Positions 18,835 to 28,530 of a DNA stretch of 64,000 bases are shown piece by piece. Numbering within the stretch: position 1 is the stretch's first letter; every line of letters starts with the position of its first letter. Source of the DNA: Kistimonas sp964291485 (lineage in GTDB: Bacteria; Pseudomonadota; Gammaproteobacteria; Pseudomonadales; Endozoicomonadaceae); NCBI GenBank assembly GCA_964291485.2, contig OZ220224.1, positions 1,364,001-1,428,000 on the forward strand, read 5' to 3'. The notes below the pieces were generated by a model that made no database searches, had not been told where the DNA came from, and worked only from the letters and a program-made list of their open reading frames with translations. Both the position numbers and the translations under genes were made by a program.

Positions 18835-19503
18835 ATGAAAATGACACAGAAACTGACTCCTATGCTGGCGCTGCTGGTGGTTGTTGCACAGGTATTCCTG
18901 CCGGTCGCGGCGGCTGAGCAGAAACCGGAAACCGTGGCCAGCGAAGCGACCAACCGGGTGCTGACGGTGCTGCGTGATAACCGGGCAGTCTTTGAAAAAG
19001 AACCACAGAAATACTACGCGGCCGTTGAGGAAGTCCTGGATCCGGTGATTGCCTTTGACCAGGTGGCCCGTGGTGTGATGGGAAAATATGCTCACCGGGC
19101 GACACCTGAACAGTTGCAGGCCTTTACCCGGACCTTCCGGGAAAGCCTGATTGAGTTTTATGGTAAGGCAGTGATGACGCTGGACCCTTCGCGTCTGAAG
19201 CTGTCCCGGGTTGATCCGGTAGCTGAAGAGCAGCTGGCAGATTATCGTAACCGGCAGATTGGTTTGATTCCGGTCAACCTGAAGGTCAGCTCGGACAATC
19301 AGGAATACAGCTTGTCCTACTCGATGATTCAGGATGGCGGCCAGTGGAAAGCGCGGAATATCATCGTTGAAGGGATCAATATCGGTAAGCAGTTCCGAAA
19401 CCAGTTTGCCTCTGCCATGCAGCAGTACAAGGATGTGGGCAAGGTGATTGATAACTGGTCGGCCATCATGAAGAGCCAGGCAGAAGCCGCCCAGGGGGCC
19501 TGA
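18835..19503 (+). CDS. mlaC: MlaC, periplasmic phospholipid shuttle
   Basis: A 222-residue secreted protein. The signal peptide is MKMTQKLTPMLALLVVVAQV then FLPVAAA with likely cleavage before EQKPE. The mature domain is the MlaC/Ttg2D fold (EEVLDPVIAFDQVARGVMGKY, NIIVEGINIGKQFRNQF). It ferries phospholipid between MlaA at the outer membrane and MlaD. The ATG at 18835 gives a canonical signal peptide; an upstream TTG three codons earlier is unlikely. Confidence 0.95.
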   Translation: MKMTQKLTPMLALLVVVAQVFLPVAAAEQKPETVASEATNRVLTVLRDNRAVFEKEPQKYYAAVEEVLDPVIAFDQVARGVMGKYAHRATPEQLQAFTRTFRESLIEFYGKAVMTLDPSRLKLSRVDPVAEEQLADYRNRQIGLIPVNLKVSSDNQEYSLSYSMIQDGGQWKARNIIVEGINIGKQFRNQFASAMQQYKDVGKVIDNWSAIMKSQAEAAQGA

Positions 19504-19802
19504 TGAATACAGTTGAGGTCATTGCATCAGGCAAGCTAGCCTTGAAGGGGGCCGTTGATGTTGATACGGCGGCAGAACTTGAGCAGGCTGGCATGACCCT
19601 GATTGATGGACAGGTTGCTTCTGAGTGGGAAGTGGATCTGTCAGCCGTTACCCGGGCCGACAGCGCCGCGCTGGCCTTGATGCTGTCCTGGATGCGTGAT
19701 GCCGGCAAAAAACAGGTAGAGCTTAAATTTACGGGATTACCCGATGAGTTGCTGGCACTGGCCGGGGTCTGTGGCGTGGATGTCCTGCTGCCAATGACCT
19801 GA
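19503..19802 (+). CDS. mlaB: MlaB, STAS-domain subunit of the Mla transporter
   Basis: A 99-residue STAS-domain protein. The characteristic WEVDLSAVTRADSAALALML segment aligns with the anti-sigma-antagonist core strand and helix. MlaB binds MlaF and is needed for assembly and activity of the ABC complex. It overlaps the mlaC stop by one base and ends the operon, followed by a terminator. Confidence 0.92.
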   Translation: MNTVEVIASGKLALKGAVDVDTAAELEQAGMTLIDGQVASEWEVDLSAVTRADSAALALMLSWMRDAGKKQVELKFTGLPDELLALAGVCGVDVLLPMT

Positions 19803-19832
19803 GATTGCAGAAAAACTGAAAAAAACGTGTAA

Positions 19833-19870
19833 GAAGCGGGCTGGGCACTGGTGTTCAGCCCGCTTCTTTT
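19833..19870 (+). terminator. Terminator after the mla operon
   Basis: A perfect 11-bp GC-rich stem (19833-19843 with 19856-19866, 12-base loop) runs directly into TTTTATTAT. It lies 30 bases after the mlaB stop and before ibaG. Confidence 0.88.
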
Positions 19871-19912
19871 ATTATCATTGCTCGTTTTGTATCCGGGTTG
19901 GGATTGAGCACC

Positions 19913-20152
19913 ATGCAAGCAGTTGAAATCAAGACATTACTGGAAGAGCGACTGGATGACGCCGAGGTCATCGTTGCCGGTGAAGGCTGTGATTTTCAAT
20001 TGACGGTGATTTCTGATCAGTTTAGCGGTGCCTTGCCTGTAAAACGCCAGCAAATGGTGTATGCCCATCTGAATGATCTGATTGCTGATGGCACCATTCA
20101 CGCGGTAACTATGCGTACCTTTACCCGTGACGAGTGGGCCGCCCAGCAGTAA
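19913..20152 (+). CDS. ibaG: IbaG, BolA-family protein
   Basis: A 79-residue BolA-like protein with the helix-turn motif near QQMVYAHLNDLIADGTIHAV and the conserved ending TRDEWAAQQ. IbaG binds glutaredoxin and [2Fe-2S] clusters and is linked to acid stress. The ATG at 19913 gives a family-like start (MQAVEIKTLL). It lies between mlaB and murA as in E. coli. A 149-base gap leads to murA. Confidence 0.92.
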   Translation: MQAVEIKTLLEERLDDAEVIVAGEGCDFQLTVISDQFSGALPVKRQQMVYAHLNDLIADGTIHAVTMRTFTRDEWAAQQ

Positions 20153-20301
20153 TTCTTTTGCCAGCCTATGCTTGTTCAACGCTGCATGCTTGCTGGTTGA
20201 TCAAGCCGGGTGATGGTTTCGTATTAGCTGTGTTATTTCCAGGAAGGTGAACGTGACGTCAGTTCCCGGAAATAATGCTTATCCTCGCAACAGGGGTTTC
20301 A

Positions 20302-21561
20302 ATGGATAAGCTGATTATTACTGGTGGAGTACAACTCAATGGCGAGATCCGGATCTCCGGCGCCAAGAACTCTGCCCTGCCGATCCTGGCTGCAACGTTG
20401 CTGGCCGATGAGCCGGTGACCGTCTGTAACCTGCCGCATCTCAACGACATCACCACCATGATCGAGCTGTTTGGCTGCATGGGGATTGATCTGCTCATTG
20501 ATGAGAAGATGAATGTTGAAGTGCATGCCAGCACCATTAAGCATCTCAGCGCACCTTATGAGCTGGTCAAGACCATGCGTGCGTCTATCCTCGTACTGGG
20601 ACCCTTGCTGAGCCGTTTTGGTGAAGCGGAAGTAGCATTGCCGGGTGGTTGTGCGATTGGTAGTCGTCCTGTTGACCTCCACATCCGTGGCCTCGAAGCC
20701 ATGGGCGCAGACATCAAGGTTGAGGAAGGTTACATCCGCGCCAAGGCCAAACGTCTGAAAGGTGCCCGTATCTTTATGGATACCGTCACGGTAACCGGTA
20801 CGGAAAACCTGCTGATGGCTGCAGTATTGGCAGAAGGTGAAACCCTGATTGAAAACGCCGCACGTGAACCGGAAGTCGTTGACCTGGCCGAGTGCCTGTT
20901 GCGCATGGGTGCGAAAATTGAAGGTCACGGTACAGATACTATCCGTATCCAGGGCGTCGATCGTCTGCATGGCTGTGTCTATTCCGTGCTGCCGGACCGG
21001 ATTGAAACCAGTACTTACCTGATTGCTGCGGCTGCGACTGGCGGGCGTATCAAGGTCAAGGATACTGAACCGAAAATTTTGGATTCCGTGCTGACCAAAT
21101 TGCAGGAAGCCGGTGCTAATGTGCAGTGGGGGGATGACTGGATCTCCCTGGACATGGAAGGCCGTCGTCCGAAAGCGATCAATCTGAAGACCGCGCCTTA
21201 TCCCGCATTGCCTACTGATGTTCAGGCACAGTTCACTGCACTGAATGCTGTCGCGGAAGGTACCGGCTCCATTACGGAAACCGTGTTTGAAAACCGCTTC
21301 ATGCATGTGCAGGAAATGAAGCGTATGGGTGCGACGATCGATGTGGAAGGCAACACTGCTATTGTCACAGGCGTCGCGCAATTAAAGGCTGCACCAGTAA
21401 TGGCAACCGACCTTCGTGCCTCTGCCAGTCTTGTAATTGCAGGGTTGGTGGCAGAAGGTGACACCATGGTTGATCGTATTTACCACATTGATCGTGGTTA
21501 TGAATGTATCGAGGAGAAACTGCAGCAACTGGGTGCGAAAATAAAACGCATACCGGGTTAA
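20302..21561 (+). CDS. murA: MurA, UDP-N-acetylglucosamine 1-carboxyvinyltransferase
   Basis: A 419-residue enolpyruvyl transferase, first committed step of peptidoglycan synthesis. Lys22 (GAKNSA) and the fosfomycin-target Cys117 (PGGCAIGSRPVDLH) are both present, so fosfomycin sensitivity of the enzyme is expected. The ATG at 20302 gives MDKLIITGG, the family start. In Pseudomonas hisG follows directly; here the T6SS island begins after murA. Confidence 0.97.
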   Translation: MDKLIITGGVQLNGEIRISGAKNSALPILAATLLADEPVTVCNLPHLNDITTMIELFGCMGIDLLIDEKMNVEVHASTIKHLSAPYELVKTMRASILVLGPLLSRFGEAEVALPGGCAIGSRPVDLHIRGLEAMGADIKVEEGYIRAKAKRLKGARIFMDTVTVTGTENLLMAAVLAEGETLIENAAREPEVVDLAECLLRMGAKIEGHGTDTIRIQGVDRLHGCVYSVLPDRIETSTYLIAAAATGGRIKVKDTEPKILDSVLTKLQEAGANVQWGDDWISLDMEGRRPKAINLKTAPYPALPTDVQAQFTALNAVAEGTGSITETVFENRFMHVQEMKRMGATIDVEGNTAIVTGVAQLKAAPVMATDLRASASLVIAGLVAEGDTMVDRIYHIDRGYECIEEKLQQLGAKIKRIPG

Positions 21562-21580
21562 TGTAACGTCGCTACACTAT

Positions 21581-21609
21581 CCAGACACTTTTATTGTAAA
21601 AGTGTCTGG
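21581..21609. repeat. 13-bp perfect inverted repeat after murA
   Basis: Arms 21581-21593 and 21597-21609 are perfect complements around a 3-base loop. The arms include AAAA/TTTT, and a T-rich stretch follows only about ten bases later, so termination of murA is possible but not classical. It marks the left edge of the T6SS island. Confidence 0.55.
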
Positions 21610-21787
21610 TGTTCAGTGATATTTTTATTCATTTATAACCGGTATGACGCAGCGTTTGGAGTATTAAGTTGTAAGAAGTATTCCGGTGCGGCGAGTTGTA
21701 TTGCTCAGAAAATAATAATTATCTAGCTAGATAGTAAGAACTAATAGAGAGTATAAGGTACATGCCTCGTGATAGGAGGAGGTTTTT

Positions 21788-22353
21788 ATGTCTTTGGCTT
21801 TTAATTATCAGGTTCCTTATATTCAACAGCAAAGACAGATGAGCTGTTGGTTAACGGCTATGCAAATGATTGATCACTGGTTGTTTATACAAGAAATGGG
21901 TAAGGCATCTGTTGATCCTGAATGGCTTAACTTGTCTGTTCGAACTTGTGAAGACTTCCAAAAACGAGGGAGAGCTGCGAGATCTATGAGGCTGCAGCTT
22001 TTGAATAGCGCTCCATTATCTGATTCTGATGCAAATAATTACCCTAATCGTGGGGTAACTAGACAGGAAATGATTAACTTTGGGAACGCTGCAGGGCTAC
22101 AGATGATAGATTGGGAGAATACGGGAAAAACATTGGAAGCCTTATATGAGCTCCTCAAACGCTATGGTCCGATGTTATCAGCAGGCCTGTTTATGAATGG
22201 CCAACCTCATGCAATCGTTATTACCGGTGTTCTGGAGGCCAGTTTGCCCTATCTGATTATGATCTTGAAGTGACAGATGAATGGATAATATACAGTGACC
22301 CTCTACGCGGGCCTGGATCAAGGATGAGTATGGATGCTGTTATAGTTTGTTAG
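21788..22353 (+). pseudogene. C39/AvrRpt2-like papain-fold cysteine protease, broken by a frameshift
   Basis: The open frame reads 161 residues to a stop at 22271. Its N-terminal half has the papain-like pattern: PYIQQQRQMSCWLTAMQMI with candidate Cys20, and QPHAIVITGV with candidate His141. At about 22225-22240 the similarity moves to another frame, which continues as QFALSDYDLEVTDEWIIYSD then PLRGPGSRMSMD to a stop at 22351. That tail supplies the usual YxDP segment of C39_2/AvrRpt2-type proteases. A single-base deletion explains this; a sequencing error or programmed -1 slip would look the same. A near-perfect AGGAGGAGG ribosome site lies five bases before the ATG. Its place beside tssK suggests a T6SS effector remnant. 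Substrate unknown. Confidence 0.65.
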
Positions 22354-22818
22354 GTGAATCAGGTATCTTGATGGGAAAAATGTAAGGTGCTGGATGATGT
22401 TATCTAAGTGGCCGTAGATGTTGTTTGATTAGTTTAGCTTACCCTGTCTTAATAAATTGTTCTGATCAATTAAATTGATTTGGTCATTTTTGAATTTTTT
22501 GTTGAGCATATAATAATTTATGGTTGTGGTTTTTGGTTTAATACTGATTTTATTATAAATGGGTGATAGATTGTTTGAGTGCTTTTTTTGTCTTTTTAGT
22601 TTTTTTGAGTAGAGGTCTTACTTTTTTGTAAATAATGCTAATCGTCAAAATAATGATTGGTGCATCATGATCTGGATTTCTTGTCTTAGATGTTTCAGTG
22701 TCATCAATTAATCTGGATTGAATAACAGGGTTTTCATGGTCATCTTTGATTTTGTGGCCTATATTGGTTTCCCAAGTTGTTTCCTTTCAAAACGTTGTGC
22801 AAACGTAGGCTCACAAAT
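22354..22818. other. AT-rich intergenic region before tssK
   Basis: 465 bases with long T-rich runs and no credible gene on either strand. It presumably holds the tssK-L-M promoter. I looked for a sigma-54 -24/-12 pair and found none with correct spacing. Confidence 0.6.
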
Positions 22819-24132
22819 GTGAATCACGCAGCAGTCGCATGGCTTGAGGGAGCGCATGTTGCCCCTCAGCATTTCCAGCAGCAGGAGCGTTATATTGCTG
22901 ATCTCGCAATGCAGTACTTTCGTACGCTTGGCGGTGATGATTTTGGATTCCTTGAGCTTCAGCTGGCAAGAGAGTTAATGCCTGCAGGTAAGGTTGGGCT
23001 GAGGTTCGCAAAAGGCGTCTTTCCTGATGCTACGCCGTTTAATATTTCACATGAAATGGTCATTGATATTCCTGATGGAAGTACGGATCTTATCGTTTAT
23101 CTGACGATACCGTTACGCAGTTACGGGGATCAGGAGGTCGGCAGCAAAGAGGAAACTAATTTTCGTTATCTGCTCTCTTGCGATGAAATTACTGACAATA
23201 CGAATAAGGATAACCCGGCGGTCAATATCTCACTGGCAGAATATAACTTTCAGCTTCAGCTGGGGGGAAGGGACTTAAGCAACTATTCAACCTTGGCATT
23301 GGCAAAGGTAAAGGAATTGGACAGCGGCGGAGGGGTTGTATTGGATCCCACGTTTATTCCACCCGTGCTGTGCGCCAAGGCCAGCACTGTTTTGAGTAGT
23401 CGCTTAAAAGAGTTCTATGCCCAGCTGAGCCATCGCGCCAAACTTATTGAAAATCGTATTCATAGCGGTAAAAGCTATAAAAGCCTGCAGGCACTGTATC
23501 ATGACCAGCTTTGGCAGATTCTTCTCCGACAATGGGAAGCCCGACTCGGTAGTCTCAGGATGCACCGGCGTATTGATACATTACAGCTTTATGATGAGCT
23601 GATAACGCTGTGTGGTGCATTAAGTACGATCAGCCAGCGCCCTTTTCCTGAACCTAAGGGATTGACATTTAACTGCCTTGAACAAGCATTTACACCGCTG
23701 TTTGGATGCTTGGAAGATTTTATTCAGGCAGCAAGCTATGAATATGTGTGGGAACTGCTGCCAAAAGAAGCGAAGCCGGCCGACCGCCGCTGGGAGTATG
23801 CATTGACCGGAGATATTGATGACAAAAGCCGCTTCATTATGGCAATTCCTGAAAAAAGGGTTCGGGAAAACCCCGGCGACATCCTTAATCTACTGACCCT
23901 GGGACCTAAAAACCGGATCGATCAACTGGTTTCCTCAGCGGTCAAAGGTATCACTCTTTCCCGGTTATCGATCCCGCCTTTTGAACTCAATCTACCAGAT
24001 CATTGTTTTTATGAGATTGATACCGAATCAGACCTGATCAAGGAGGCTATCAACAATAGCATGCCGCTCGTGATTCATGCGTTCCAGCAATTGGGTAGCT
24101 TTAACATACGTTTATTCATAGTACGGCGCTGA
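22819..24132 (+). CDS. tssK: TssK, T6SS baseplate-membrane connector
   Basis: A 437-residue TssK (ImpJ/VasE) protein. The N-terminal signature VAWLEGAHVAPQHFQQQERY is diagnostic. TssK trimers link the TssEFG baseplate wedges to the TssJLM membrane complex. I choose the GTG at 22819 because it places that signature at residue 6, as in other TssK proteins; no in-frame ATG exists nearby, and upstream TTG codons add unrelated residues. It is first in a tssK-L-M operon. Confidence 0.9.
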   Translation: MNHAAVAWLEGAHVAPQHFQQQERYIADLAMQYFRTLGGDDFGFLELQLARELMPAGKVGLRFAKGVFPDATPFNISHEMVIDIPDGSTDLIVYLTIPLRSYGDQEVGSKEETNFRYLLSCDEITDNTNKDNPAVNISLAEYNFQLQLGGRDLSNYSTLALAKVKELDSGGGVVLDPTFIPPVLCAKASTVLSSRLKEFYAQLSHRAKLIENRIHSGKSYKSLQALYHDQLWQILLRQWEARLGSLRMHRRIDTLQLYDELITLCGALSTISQRPFPEPKGLTFNCLEQAFTPLFGCLEDFIQAASYEYVWELLPKEAKPADRRWEYALTGDIDDKSRFIMAIPEKRVRENPGDILNLLTLGPKNRIDQLVSSAVKGITLSRLSIPPFELNLPDHCFYEIDTESDLIKEAINNSMPLVIHAFQQLGSFNIRLFIVRR

Positions 24133-24143
24133 AGGGTATTGAT

Positions 24144-24968
24144 ATGCCTGATGTCAAAGCACATTCGAATCCTGAGCTGGGGCATGCAGCTACGGATAAG
24201 GAACAACGTACGGATGTGCCGTTGATTCTGAACTGGGTAGACCTGAAAGATCCGTTAATTAACCGGCTATATCCTTTTCTGGCCGTTCTCAGTCACATCA
24301 ATCGCCTTGATGATCAGGACACAGTGCCTGACAGTCTGTTTGGGCAGTTGGTCGAATTAGCCATAAAGCTGCAGAAGTCTTACCCCGATGAGGTGACTTC
24401 GATAGGTTGTATGTGGGTGTGTGCTGCCATTGATGAAAAAATCATGATGAGCTCGTGGGGGGCGCTCTGGCGGCAGGAAACACTCTGTAGTCGATTGTTC
24501 TTTCGGGGGGATGCCGGCGTACACTGTTTCGAATTGCTGGGGCAGTGGTTGCATCATCCAACGCCAAATCCTTCGTTGTTACTGGTTGCTTACCTCTGCA
24601 TGAAAATGGGGTTCAGAGGACAATTCAGGCATGGTGGAAAGGAGCGTGTCAGTGAACTCTATTCGCAGCTGAAAAAGCAACTGGGCCGTAATCGCTATTT
24701 GCGCGAGCAGCCTTTTGTTTTTATCGACATCAATGACCACAATACCCGGTTTAAAACCCGTTGGCAGATAAAAAAATGGCCAATGACTATTGTGGCTTGC
24801 GCCTGTGTTGTCACGATGATGATTGGGGCAAGCCTATGGTCTGTTTCTATGCAATACCGTTTACGCGCAGAAATGCAGGATGAAACTCAGCGTATTAATC
24901 AGTTGTTTGATGATGATAAGCCAGTAAGTCCCACGGATATTCGTCATGCTCTTTTCCCTAAGAAATAA
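24144..24968 (+). CDS. tssL: TssL (DotU/IcmH family) T6SS membrane protein
   Basis: A 274-residue cytoplasmic DotU domain (about 30-205) followed by one C-terminal membrane segment (about 212-234, MTIVACACVVTMMIGASLWS). The short tail has no OmpA-like peptidoglycan-binding domain, so this is the short form. TssL, with TssM and TssJ, makes the trans-envelope complex. A GAAGGG ribosome site precedes the ATG. The 3' end overlaps tssM by 23 bases. Confidence 0.92.
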   Translation: MPDVKAHSNPELGHAATDKEQRTDVPLILNWVDLKDPLINRLYPFLAVLSHINRLDDQDTVPDSLFGQLVELAIKLQKSYPDEVTSIGCMWVCAAIDEKIMMSSWGALWRQETLCSRLFFRGDAGVHCFELLGQWLHHPTPNPSLLLVAYLCMKMGFRGQFRHGGKERVSELYSQLKKQLGRNRYLREQPFVFIDINDHNTRFKTRWQIKKWPMTIVACACVVTMMIGASLWSVSMQYRLRAEMQDETQRINQLFDDDKPVSPTDIRHALFPKK

Positions 24969-27900
24969 AGTGCTTGTCTTTATCATACTGGCATTCCTGA
25001 TCCTCGGAATTATCGCTGGGGCCTTGGGAATGGCTGTGATGATGTCGGGTCATTCTGTTTATGGGGCCTGGATAACCGGTACCGGTGTCATTGTGTTCTT
25101 GGTGGCCTTCCTGTGTATAGTGCTGCTGATAATAACCCGATACCGACAACTGTCAGAACCGGCAAAGCTAGTCTCAGAATACATGAATCAGCTGATGGCC
25201 TATCAGACCAGTATTCGGGAAAAAACGGCATTCTTTCCATGGTTCTATGTTATCCGTGCAGAAGATAAAGCAACCCATGCGCTAATGACGGCACTGCGCT
25301 TTCGATTACTTCCTCCCGACAATGACAAGGTGCTTAACTGGATTGAGATCTGGACAGAAGGTCGCACAGTGTTCATTTGTCCATCGAATAAACTCTTATC
25401 ACTGGACAAGAGAGATCCATTATTAAGCGAGCTGCTGGGCAGGATTCACCATTATCGAAAAAGCAGGACATTCAGCGGTGTTTTGATTGATACATCGCCA
25501 TCGGTTTTGCAGGATAATGCTGTGTTTGGCAAAGAATTACCGCAGCATATTATTCGATTGTGTGAGCGGATTGGCCAATCACTCCCCATACTTTTCATGA
25601 CGGCAGGCATTGATGCAGTTTTTTCCAAGACTGTCCTGAATCGTAATTTTAGTCGTGAAGAACGGTCCAAGGCATGGGGGGCGTGGCGCGATGAATTACA
25701 GAGACCTGCCAGTGAGTGGTTTGCTGAGAGCTGGCAATCGCAAATGCAGCAGCTCTTTTGTAAGCAGATTCATGCAATCAGCAATGATTATGATGATGCC
25801 CTCTGTAATGACAGTGTTGCACTGGTTTTTGAATTCATACAACTGGGTGCCTGGCTTGGAAAGCTGGTTAAATACTTTGATCGAGCATTTGAGAAACAGC
25901 GGCCGCAGTTACGCGGTTATTTCCTTGTAGCATCCGGTGAAACTGAATCGGTAACAAGCCTTCTGGCGAAGTGGTGTCATCAGTATTTTGGTTTGTCTAC
26001 AGCGTTAAAGCATCCGTGTACGCCTGATGTTGCTTTTGCCAGCGGGTTGTTCCATCAGGTGTTTTTACCGATGTCCCAATATGCCGGGACTAATCGTTCA
26101 GCACAGTTTTTTCATCGTATGTGGGGCAGTGCCTTTATCGCTGGTGTGTTTCTGTTTGTGGGCGGAGCGGCCTGGTGGTGTTATCAGAACCTTGATCGAC
26201 TGGAGCAGTTGAATGCGGAAACCAGCCGTGTTGTGGATACTTATGTCACGGAAAGGATCAGAGCACGTGCCATTAGTGAGGAGAGTCTGGAGTCTACCCT
26301 CGAGCAGCTGCAAATATTGCAGACATTGAACAAGACATATGAGACTTTGCCAATGCGGTTTCTTATTGCGCATTGGGCTGTCAGAGGATTTTCGAATACG
26401 TTTCGTCATTTCTATGATGAGCAGTTGAAAAGCCGGTTATATCCATACCTCGTCAAGAGTGCTGCTCAGGCCTTGGAAGTCCAGCTTGCAAACGCCGAAA
26501 TCCAGTCGGTTTTTGACCGGCTGCGCTTATATCAGATGTTGTATGATCCAGATCTGCTCCATAAAAGGGAGTTGATTCAAGGGCTTTTGCCTGTCGTGAG
26601 TGAGGAGAGAGGCTTATCCGTTATCAATGAATACAGGCTTGCGGAGCAGGTCGGAGATCTGCTTTCGCTGTCTGACTATCAGGTGCAGTTACCGGATGTA
26701 TCTCTGCTGAATCAGGCGAGAGACAGCCTCTCCGGTTTGAGTGATAGTCAACTGGCTTATCGCCGGTTGAAATCCGATCCTGAGCTGATGCGGCCAGTGC
26801 CTCTGGCAAAATTGTTAGGAAGTAATTTTAATAAAGTTTTCCAGTTAGATAGTGGGAAACAAAAGGATTGTCCGAGTGATATTCCTTTACTTTTTACGCT
26901 GGAATCCTGGAATGAAAACCTTATGTCACCTGACTCAAGGCTATTCAAAAAGATCTACAGCGATATTGATAATATCAAGGGGATTGAGGCTCGACCTGGC
27001 TCTGACTATATGTCTGCAGCAAGTGGAGAGTTGCATCATCGGTATGTGCTTGAATACATTTCACAGTGGAATCAAGTCCTGAGTTGTATTCATGTAAAAC
27101 CTTTGCGTGATTTTGTCGCTATTCGGGAAGCGTCATCAAATTTGGCACAGTGGGAGTTTTCGTCCCTGGCAGGAATACTTGAGATGATTGACAGGAATAC
27201 GCGGCTGTTGGCCGAGCCATTGCCGTCTGCTGATTCATCGAAGGCAAATGTTGATATGACGCTGGATATGTCGGGTCGACAAGAGGTAGTAAAAGCATTT
27301 GAACCCTATCATCGCCTGATTCAGGGGGATTCCGTCATCGAGTTCGCGGGAAGATGCCAAGGTATCATTAATGATCTTTATCAGAAAATAATGCAGATGG
27401 AGCAGTGTGATGATAAGCAGAAGTGTGCGTACCAGCAATTAGTGGATATTGTAGAGGCACGACATCCTTTAAATGCATTGGTGAGTTTCGCGGATCCGCA
27501 ACCAGAGCAAACGAAACGGTGGCTTGTAGAGCTTAGTCATGAGCTGGCGAGTTACTACATTGAGAATGGTGGACAGTATCTACAGAGGCAGTGGGAAGAA
27601 CGTGTTGTTTTACCCTATACCCGCTATTTGAAAAATCACTATCCATTAGTCCGAACGTCATCCAAAGACGCTAACTTTAAGCAGTTTGCGGTATTCTTTC
27701 AGACAGGCGGACAATTGGATGGATTTGTTAAAACCTATCTGGCGCCTTTCATTGATGATCAGAGGCTTAAAGTCCTGATACCCGGAAAGGTATTGCCTGT
27801 TAGGCGACAGCTTCTCGAGACGATACGGATAGGGAAACAGATCAACCAGAGCTTTTTCTTAAGTGATGGCGCTTCCCTGGATGTTTTTCAGGTCAGGATT

Positions 27901-28266
27901 ATTTCCATGTCCCCAACAGCGACGCATTTCGTCGTACAGGATAAAAATAATTTGATCCGTTACGATCATGGTCCGAATCTCTGGCAAGATATCGATTTGT
28001 CGAACGAGGGAGGTTTTGTTGAGGCGACATTTTTTTCACAGGAAGCTCCATTATCTCATGCCAGTTATACAGGGGATTGGAGCTGGTTTAGATTTTTTAG
28101 TGAAAATTTTCGTTATTCAGATAGAGCTGCATCAATAGGGAGTACTCATTTCTCACTGGGGGATCAGACGATTTCGTTTGAAATCATGGATAGGAATAGT
28201 AGAAAGCGGTTGCCTTTTGATCCGACGCTGATGGCGCAGTTTCATTTTATAGAGCGTATATTTTAA
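24946..28266 (+). CDS. tssM: TssM (IcmF family) with a degenerate NTPase site
   Basis: A 1,106-residue IcmF-like protein. Two membrane segments lie at about 8-33 and 43-65, a third at about 390-412, and a large periplasmic domain follows, ending in the type VI IcmF C-terminal region (DGASLDVFQVRIISMS). Where active TssM proteins have a Walker A after PWYLVIG, this one reads FPWFYVIRAEDKATHALMTA (about 98-117), with no GKT/S. The downstream DTAG block is also absent, but the segment around LPILFMTAGIDAVF aligns with the later part of the GTPase-like domain. Family knowledge: some T6SS function without TssM ATP hydrolysis. Overlaps tssL. Confidence 0.88.
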   Translation: MLFSLRNKVLVFIILAFLILGIIAGALGMAVMMSGHSVYGAWITGTGVIVFLVAFLCIVLLIITRYRQLSEPAKLVSEYMNQLMAYQTSIREKTAFFPWFYVIRAEDKATHALMTALRFRLLPPDNDKVLNWIEIWTEGRTVFICPSNKLLSLDKRDPLLSELLGRIHHYRKSRTFSGVLIDTSPSVLQDNAVFGKELPQHIIRLCERIGQSLPILFMTAGIDAVFSKTVLNRNFSREERSKAWGAWRDELQRPASEWFAESWQSQMQQLFCKQIHAISNDYDDALCNDSVALVFEFIQLGAWLGKLVKYFDRAFEKQRPQLRGYFLVASGETESVTSLLAKWCHQYFGLSTALKHPCTPDVAFASGLFHQVFLPMSQYAGTNRSAQFFHRMWGSAFIAGVFLFVGGAAWWCYQNLDRLEQLNAETSRVVDTYVTERIRARAISEESLESTLEQLQILQTLNKTYETLPMRFLIAHWAVRGFSNTFRHFYDEQLKSRLYPYLVKSAAQALEVQLANAEIQSVFDRLRLYQMLYDPDLLHKRELIQGLLPVVSEERGLSVINEYRLAEQVGDLLSLSDYQVQLPDVSLLNQARDSLSGLSDSQLAYRRLKSDPELMRPVPLAKLLGSNFNKVFQLDSGKQKDCPSDIPLLFTLESWNENLMSPDSRLFKKIYSDIDNIKGIEARPGSDYMSAASGELHHRYVLEYISQWNQVLSCIHVKPLRDFVAIREASSNLAQWEFSSLAGILEMIDRNTRLLAEPLPSADSSKANVDMTLDMSGRQEVVKAFEPYHRLIQGDSVIEFAGRCQGIINDLYQKIMQMEQCDDKQKCAYQQLVDIVEARHPLNALVSFADPQPEQTKRWLVELSHELASYYIENGGQYLQRQWEERVVLPYTRYLKNHYPLVRTSSKDANFKQFAVFFQTGGQLDGFVKTYLAPFIDDQRLKVLIPGKVLPVRRQLLETIRIGKQINQSFFLSDGASLDVFQVRIISMSPTATHFVVQDKNNLIRYDHGPNLWQDIDLSNEGGFVEATFFSQEAPLSHASYTGDWSWFRFFSENFRYSDRAASIGSTHFSLGDQTISFEIMDRNSRKRLPFDPTLMAQFHFIERIF

Positions 28267-28530
28267 TGAGTGTGGTCTGGATTATGCGGTCATTTAACGT
28301 TGAGAAGTTTTGAAGATTTTAAGAGTTTTTAGGATAGGAGTTTTATAATAATGATGGGGGTAGTGGTTTTTTATCTAGGAAGAATCTTGTTTAAAGATCT
28401 AAATATTGATTGTTAGAACCTATAGTAATAAATAATGACTTGGTTAATTTTTAGTGTTTTGGGATGGAGTTACGTAAATTTGATATAATGTTACGGTTTG
28501 GATATTGTTAAGTGAATTAAGGCGCTACCA
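28267..28530. other. AT-rich gap between tssM and the C58-like gene
   Basis: 264 bases, strongly AT-rich, with no gene seen. The gap suggests that the downstream protease-like gene has its own promoter rather than being the last gene of tssK-L-M. Confidence 0.5.

Noticed and set aside
20299..21381. A 360-codon open frame opposite murA
   Set aside because: It is a shadow of the murA coding strand; composition is skewed (His, Gln and Arg rich) and no family features are seen.
22700..22818. Possible sigma-54 -24/-12 site before tssK (TGGCCT ... TTGG)
   Set aside because: The spacing between the two halves is too short and the -12 GC is missing.
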